Below, piece by piece: positions 60,826 through 64,000 of a stretch of 64,000 nt of DNA. Below the pieces are notes generated by a model. That model had not been told where the DNA came from and searched no databases. It saw only the letters and a list, made by a program, of their open reading frames with translations. Origin of the DNA: JAQAZP01 sp965531145 (lineage in GTDB: Bacteria > Acidobacteriota > JAQAZP01); contig CBESOE010000008.1 in assembly GCA_965531145.1 (NCBI GenBank), forward strand, positions 10,218 through 74,217, given 5' to 3'. Every line of letters begins with the position of its first letter. Position 1 is the stretch's first letter. The position numbers and the translations under genes were made by a program.

Positions 60826-62103
60826 ATGGCCATGCGGACCACCGTTCTGCTGCTCGCCCTCCTCCTGTTCTCTGTTGCCTCGGCAACGGCAGCTGAGATC
60901 CGGGTGCCGGCGGACCAGCCCACCATCCAGGACGGTATTGATGCTGCCCAACCAGGGGACACGGTGCTCATCGCACCCGGCACCTACATCGGGCCGGACA
61001 ACCGCGACCTCGACTTCAAAGGCAAGGCCATCACCGTCAGATCGGAAGATGGCGCTGAGGACTGCGTCATCGACTGTCAGGGGGAGGGGTTTGGCTTCAT
61101 CTTCCAAAACGGTGAAGGCCAGGGTTCGGTGCTTGAGGGCGTGACCATTCAACGTGGGAGTGGTTTCTCAGGGTATGGTGCCGGCGGGGTAACCTGTTTT
61201 GGGACTTCCCCCACTCTCCGCAACAACATCTTTCATGACTGCTATGGAATGTACTGCGGCGGGATTTCCTGCGCCGATGGCGCGTCGCCGGTGATCGAGC
61301 ACAACAGAATGGTGGGTTGCGGTTCCCGGGGGGGAGCCGGAATAGCATGCCGGGATGGCTCATCACCCCTGATTACGGACAACGTGATGACCGGGGGCAC
61401 TTCTTTCGACGGAGCTGTCGGGATCTTTATGTGGAACAGTTCCCCGACAGTGATCAACAACCTGATCCATGACAACGAATTTGCCCACGGATCGGTGATT
61501 GGCATTCTGGACGGCAGTTCACCCTTGCTGATCAACAACACCATCGCCGGTAATACCAAGCCCGGAGTGCCATCATATATTTTGCAGATCTGGCCGAACA
61601 GCTCTCCCCAATTCGTGAATTGCATCATCTGGAACACAACAGCCTCTCTCGACCCTGAGCATGGCGAACCCTCCTTCCGCAACTGTGATGTGCGCAACCA
61701 GGGGGACATTGGTCCCGGCTGCATCGATGCCAACCCGCTCTTTGTCTCAGGGCCGGAGGGCAATTACTACCTGAGCCAGGTGGCGGCCGGGCAGTCAGCG
61801 GACAGCCCCTGCCTCGATGCCGGCGACCCGGGTACCGCCTCACCAGGCGGCACCACCCGCACTGACGGCGGGCCGGATGCCGGGGTGCCCGACATGGGCT
61901 ACCACTACGAGAGTTACGCCGCGGTCTGCGACCTGGATGGCTCGGGCCGGGTGGACGGCATCGACCTCTCCATCATCGGCGCCGCCTTTGGCGCAGGGGA
62001 GGGCGACCCCCGCTACAACGGCTCTGCCGACTTCGACCGCAACGGCGTCATCGATGGTGACGACCTGGTGATCTTCTCCTTCTATTTCGGCGCCACCATC
62101 TGA
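60826..62103 (+). CDS. Secreted right-handed beta-helix protein with dockerin-like C-terminus
   Basis: 425 residues. Signal peptide ends A-T-A-A-E. The body opens I-R-V-P-A-D-Q-P-T-I-Q-D-G-I-D-A-A, the usual start of parallel beta-helix (pectate lyase/NosD-like) proteins, followed by repeated S-S-P-x-[IV]-x-[ND]-N turns (~110-270). The last ~60 residues hold two calcium-loop repeats, C-D-L-D-G-S-G-R-V-D-G-I-D-L and A-D-F-D-R-N-G-V-I-D-G-D-D-L, a dockerin type I-like pair. No cohesin is visible in the window. It lacks the shared module; the dockerin-like tail may serve a comparable attachment role. No catalytic residues can be assigned. Confidence 0.85.
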   Translation: MAMRTTVLLLALLLFSVASATAAEIRVPADQPTIQDGIDAAQPGDTVLIAPGTYIGPDNRDLDFKGKAITVRSEDGAEDCVIDCQGEGFGFIFQNGEGQGSVLEGVTIQRGSGFSGYGAGGVTCFGTSPTLRNNIFHDCYGMYCGGISCADGASPVIEHNRMVGCGSRGGAGIACRDGSSPLITDNVMTGGTSFDGAVGIFMWNSSPTVINNLIHDNEFAHGSVIGILDGSSPLLINNTIAGNTKPGVPSYILQIWPNSSPQFVNCIIWNTTASLDPEHGEPSFRNCDVRNQGDIGPGCIDANPLFVSGPEGNYYLSQVAAGQSADSPCLDAGDPGTASPGGTTRTDGGPDAGVPDMGYHYESYAAVCDLDGSGRVDGIDLSIIGAAFGAGEGDPRYNGSADFDRNGVIDGDDLVIFSFYFGATI

Positions 62104-62130
62104 CGACGGTTGTTCTCCCCACCAGACATG

Positions 62131-62164
62131 AAAAAAGCCCCACCCCCGATAAGGGGATGGGGCT
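62131..62164 (-). terminator. Terminator for the S8 protease gene
   Basis: On the minus strand AGCCCCATCCCC and GGGGGTGGGGCT pair (one bulge or mismatch) around a 5-base loop, followed by TTTTT. It lies 27 bases after the protease stop and 28 after the convergent beta-helix gene stop. Confidence 0.75.
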
Positions 62165-62190
62165 GGTAATGCTCGTTCAGTCCTCAGCCG

Positions 62191-64000
62191 CTAGTTCGAA
62201 GCGATGGAGGTGCAGGAACTGATGTCGGTGTCGCCCGACGGGGCATAGGGCGGCTGGTTGTACGGGGCGGAGGTGACATCCTGACCCACGATGGTGAAGG
62301 TGTTGACGCCCACCAGCGAGCCCAGGGCCGGCAGGTTGACTCCGATGATGCCGGTGTAGCAATTGCCGGCGATCACATTGGTGAACCCGGCACGCCAGTT
62401 GAAGTAGTCGGTGCCGTTGCCGATGTTGATATCGATGTGGCCCGCGATCCGGCGGGTGATTGTGTTGTCGTTGCAGAGCTGGGGCCAGAGCTGCACCGTG
62501 TAGGGCAGCGTGCCCGAATCAGGGATACAGCCGATGGTGGTGTGGATGGTCTGGGCGATGCCGGCCACCGTGGTTGTCATGTCGTAGGTGTTCTCGTCAC
62601 TGCCCACAGCGGTGACCCGGGCGAAGTAGTATCCCGTGGAACTCACTCCGGAGGCAATGACGGTCTCCCCGTCGGTAGAGGTGGTCGAACTGTCCAGCAG
62701 CGACTGGCTCGGGCTGTAGAGATAGAGGCTGAGGTCGCCGTCAGCGTGGATGAAATCGATGTCGACCTGGATGTTATTCCCCGCCTCGGCGTAGAAGCGG
62801 AAGTAATCCTCGTCCGAATCGCAGATCTGCAGGCCGTTGATGGTGCCGCCAAAGGGCGTGGCCGCGCCGGCAAAGGAGTTGTTCGGTTCGTAAATATCAT
62901 CGGGGCAGACGCCGTAGACCATTGAGGCCACCACGGAGAAGTCCAGGTTGACACCGGAAGCCGGGTCGTTGTCCTGGGCCACGTTGTAGGCGCTGACCTG
63001 GATGGTCCAGGTTCCCGATTCGGGGCTCTGGATAAAGACGTTCTCCACGTTGTTCAGCCGGTCGGACGAACCGCCGGAGCTGGAGTAGAGGTTGCTCACC
63101 AGGCCCACGTTGCCGCGATACACGGTGCCGCCGGGAGAGGTGACGGTGAGGTCGAGGTCGTTGATCAGCGCCTTGGAACTGGAGGATTCGCCCGGCTCGT
63201 CATTCCAGACCAGGCTGATCTTCATCGGCTCGGTGGCGTTGAAGCGTTGCACCGCAGTGGACCAGTTCTGCCCGGTGCTCAGCGGGTTGCCGCCGTCCTG
63301 GATGAACATGTTGACTCCGGCGTCGTATATCCGGCCCACGTCCACCAGACCCCAGCCCTGCTGGTAGCGGGTGGCATCGGAGAAGCTGTACTGATACGCA
63401 TTGGCGATCAGCATCGCCTTGATCGTTGCCGAGTGCGGTGTGTCGTGGGTGGGGTTGTTGCCGAAGTGGTTGGCTTCGAACATCTCGTAGGCCAGCCCGG
63501 CTCCGCCGGCCACGATGGGGCAGGCGCCGCTGGTGCCGCCGAAGTCGTCGTAGTAGTCACCGGAAGAGTATCCGGAGCCGCCCTCGATATCGGTGCAGTA
63601 GATCCAGTCAAAGAAACCGCAGAGGTCGGGCTTGATCCGGCCGTCGGCAGCCGGGCCCTGTCCGGGCGTGCTGCCGGAACCGTGGTTCTCCCACTGGTCG
63701 TCGGCGAGGGTAGTGGTGTTCTGGTGGAACACGGCGCCCACGGCCACGGTGTTCTTGGCCGCGGCATCCACCGAGCAGGTTTCGGAACCCACACCGTAGT
63801 TGCTGTTGCTGGCCGAGTAGAACATCATCGCGTCGTAGTCGACGATGGCCTGGTCATCCTCCTGGGAGTAGCTGTTGTAGTCGCTGTCGGTCCAGCCCTG
63901 ACTCCAGCTGTTTGACTGGAACACGCCGTCCCAGGTGTTGGTCAGGTGGTTGAGCGAGGCGCCGCGGCTGACATACCAGTCGCAGAAGACGCCGCTGCCG
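62191..64000 (-). CDS. Subtilisin-family (S8) protease, N-terminus outside window, shared C-terminal module
   Basis: The reading frame is open to the window end (603 codons seen), so start, signal peptide and the catalytic Asp and His are missing. The catalytic serine is in F-G-G-T-S-G-A-C-P-I-V-A-G. Next is a P-domain-like jelly roll (W-N-D-E...N-D-L-D-L-T-V), a pre-peptidase C-terminal (PPC) domain starting D-I-Y-E-P-N-N-S-F, and the shared module with N-W-R-A-G-F-T and A-P-Y-N-Q-P-P-Y. The end reads S-I-A-S-N rather than A-P, the only such deviation among the six copies. Probably a secreted endopeptidase. Confidence 0.9.
   Translation of the reverse strand, partial: GSGVFCDWYVSRGASLNHLTNTWDGVFQSNSWSQGWTDSDYNSYSQEDDQAIVDYDAMMFYSASNSNYGVGSETCSVDAAAKNTVAVGAVFHQNTTTLADDQWENHGSGSTPGQGPAADGRIKPDLCGFFDWIYCTDIEGGSGYSSGDYYDDFGGTSGACPIVAGGAGLAYEMFEANHFGNNPTHDTPHSATIKAMLIANAYQYSFSDATRYQQGWGLVDVGRIYDAGVNMFIQDGGNPLSTGQNWSTAVQRFNATEPMKISLVWNDEPGESSSSKALINDLDLTVTSPGGTVYRGNVGLVSNLYSSSGGSSDRLNNVENVFIQSPESGTWTIQVSAYNVAQDNDPASGVNLDFSVVASMVYGVCPDDIYEPNNSFAGAATPFGGTINGLQICDSDEDYFRFYAEAGNNIQVDIDFIHADGDLSLYLYSPSQSLLDSSTTSTDGETVIASGVSSTGYYFARVTAVGSDENTYDMTTTVAGIAQTIHTTIGCIPDSGTLPYTVQLWPQLCNDNTITRRIAGHIDINIGNGTDYFNWRAGFTNVIAGNCYTGIIGVNLPALGSLVGVNTFTIVGQDVTSAPYNQPPYAPSGDTDISSCTSIASN

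Overview
This 64 kb window is a GC-rich, gene-dense bacterial chromosome segment. It carries housekeeping genes (serS, gltX, four tRNAs, an RlmD-type rRNA methyltransferase, cysC, an HMG-CoA reductase, yjbQ) among an unusually large number of secreted proteins. Lipoproteins, a TPR-associated TRAP transporter and Sec signal peptides point to a diderm (Gram-negative type) organism. I cannot name the phylum from sequence alone. The mix of very large secreted proteases, FG-GAP proteins, a dockerin-like tail and multihaem cytochrome resembles uncultivated FCB-type or Acidobacteriota-like lineages, but that is inference. Many transcription units have a clear sigma-70-type promoter (TTGACN, 17 bp spacer, TATNNT-like).

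Layout. 1-5.2 kb (minus): start of a secreted protein, a heparinase II/III-like gene with two apparent frameshifts, and an XPD/DinG-type helicase fused to a Cas4/RecB-like nuclease domain. 5.2-7.4 kb (plus): HAD phosphatase and class II HMG-CoA reductase. 7.4-11.8 kb: palindromic REP-like repeats, a fossil of a TRAP permease 3' end, then a 14-repeat FG-GAP protein. 12-16.2 kb (plus): ECF sigma factor, anti-sigma factor and a TPR-CHAT protease-like membrane protein. 16.2-22.7 kb (minus): TRAP transporter of the TPAT type (dctM, dctQ, dctP, tatT), a phosphohexomutase and a Fis-type regulator. 23-24.7 kb: serS and two tRNA-Ser genes. 24.8-33.5 kb (minus): a three-gene operon of a parvulin lipoprotein, a ~2,100-residue exported protein containing a nucleotidyltransferase signature, and a TPR protein. 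34.3-42.9 kb (plus): gltX, an M14 carboxypeptidase, tRNA-Gln and tRNA-Glu, rlmD-like, cysC and a damaged ABC transporter. 43-55 kb (plus): a C25 (gingipain-type) protease, yjbQ, a GT-C membrane protein, a hexahaem cytochrome, a MORN-like lipoprotein and a BNR/sialidase-like propeller. 55-64 kb: an M1-M28-PDZ peptidase fusion, a radical SAM protein, a beta-helix protein with dockerin-like tail, and a subtilisin-family protease cut by the window end.

The most striking signal is a homologous C-terminal module of about 115-120 residues carried by six otherwise unrelated exported proteins in the window: the FG-GAP protein, M14 peptidase, C25 peptidase, multihaem cytochrome, sialidase-like protein and S8 peptidase. 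It has a conserved core (N-W-R-[AS]-G-[WF]-T), a near-invariant A-P-Y-N-Q-P-P-[FY] motif and usually ends in A-P at the stop codon. Two cysteines are both present or both absent. I do not recognise it as a described sorting domain; it behaves like a C-terminal secretion or surface-attachment module, comparable in distribution to type IX or PEP-CTERM signals but different in sequence. No dedicated transport machinery for it is visible in the window.
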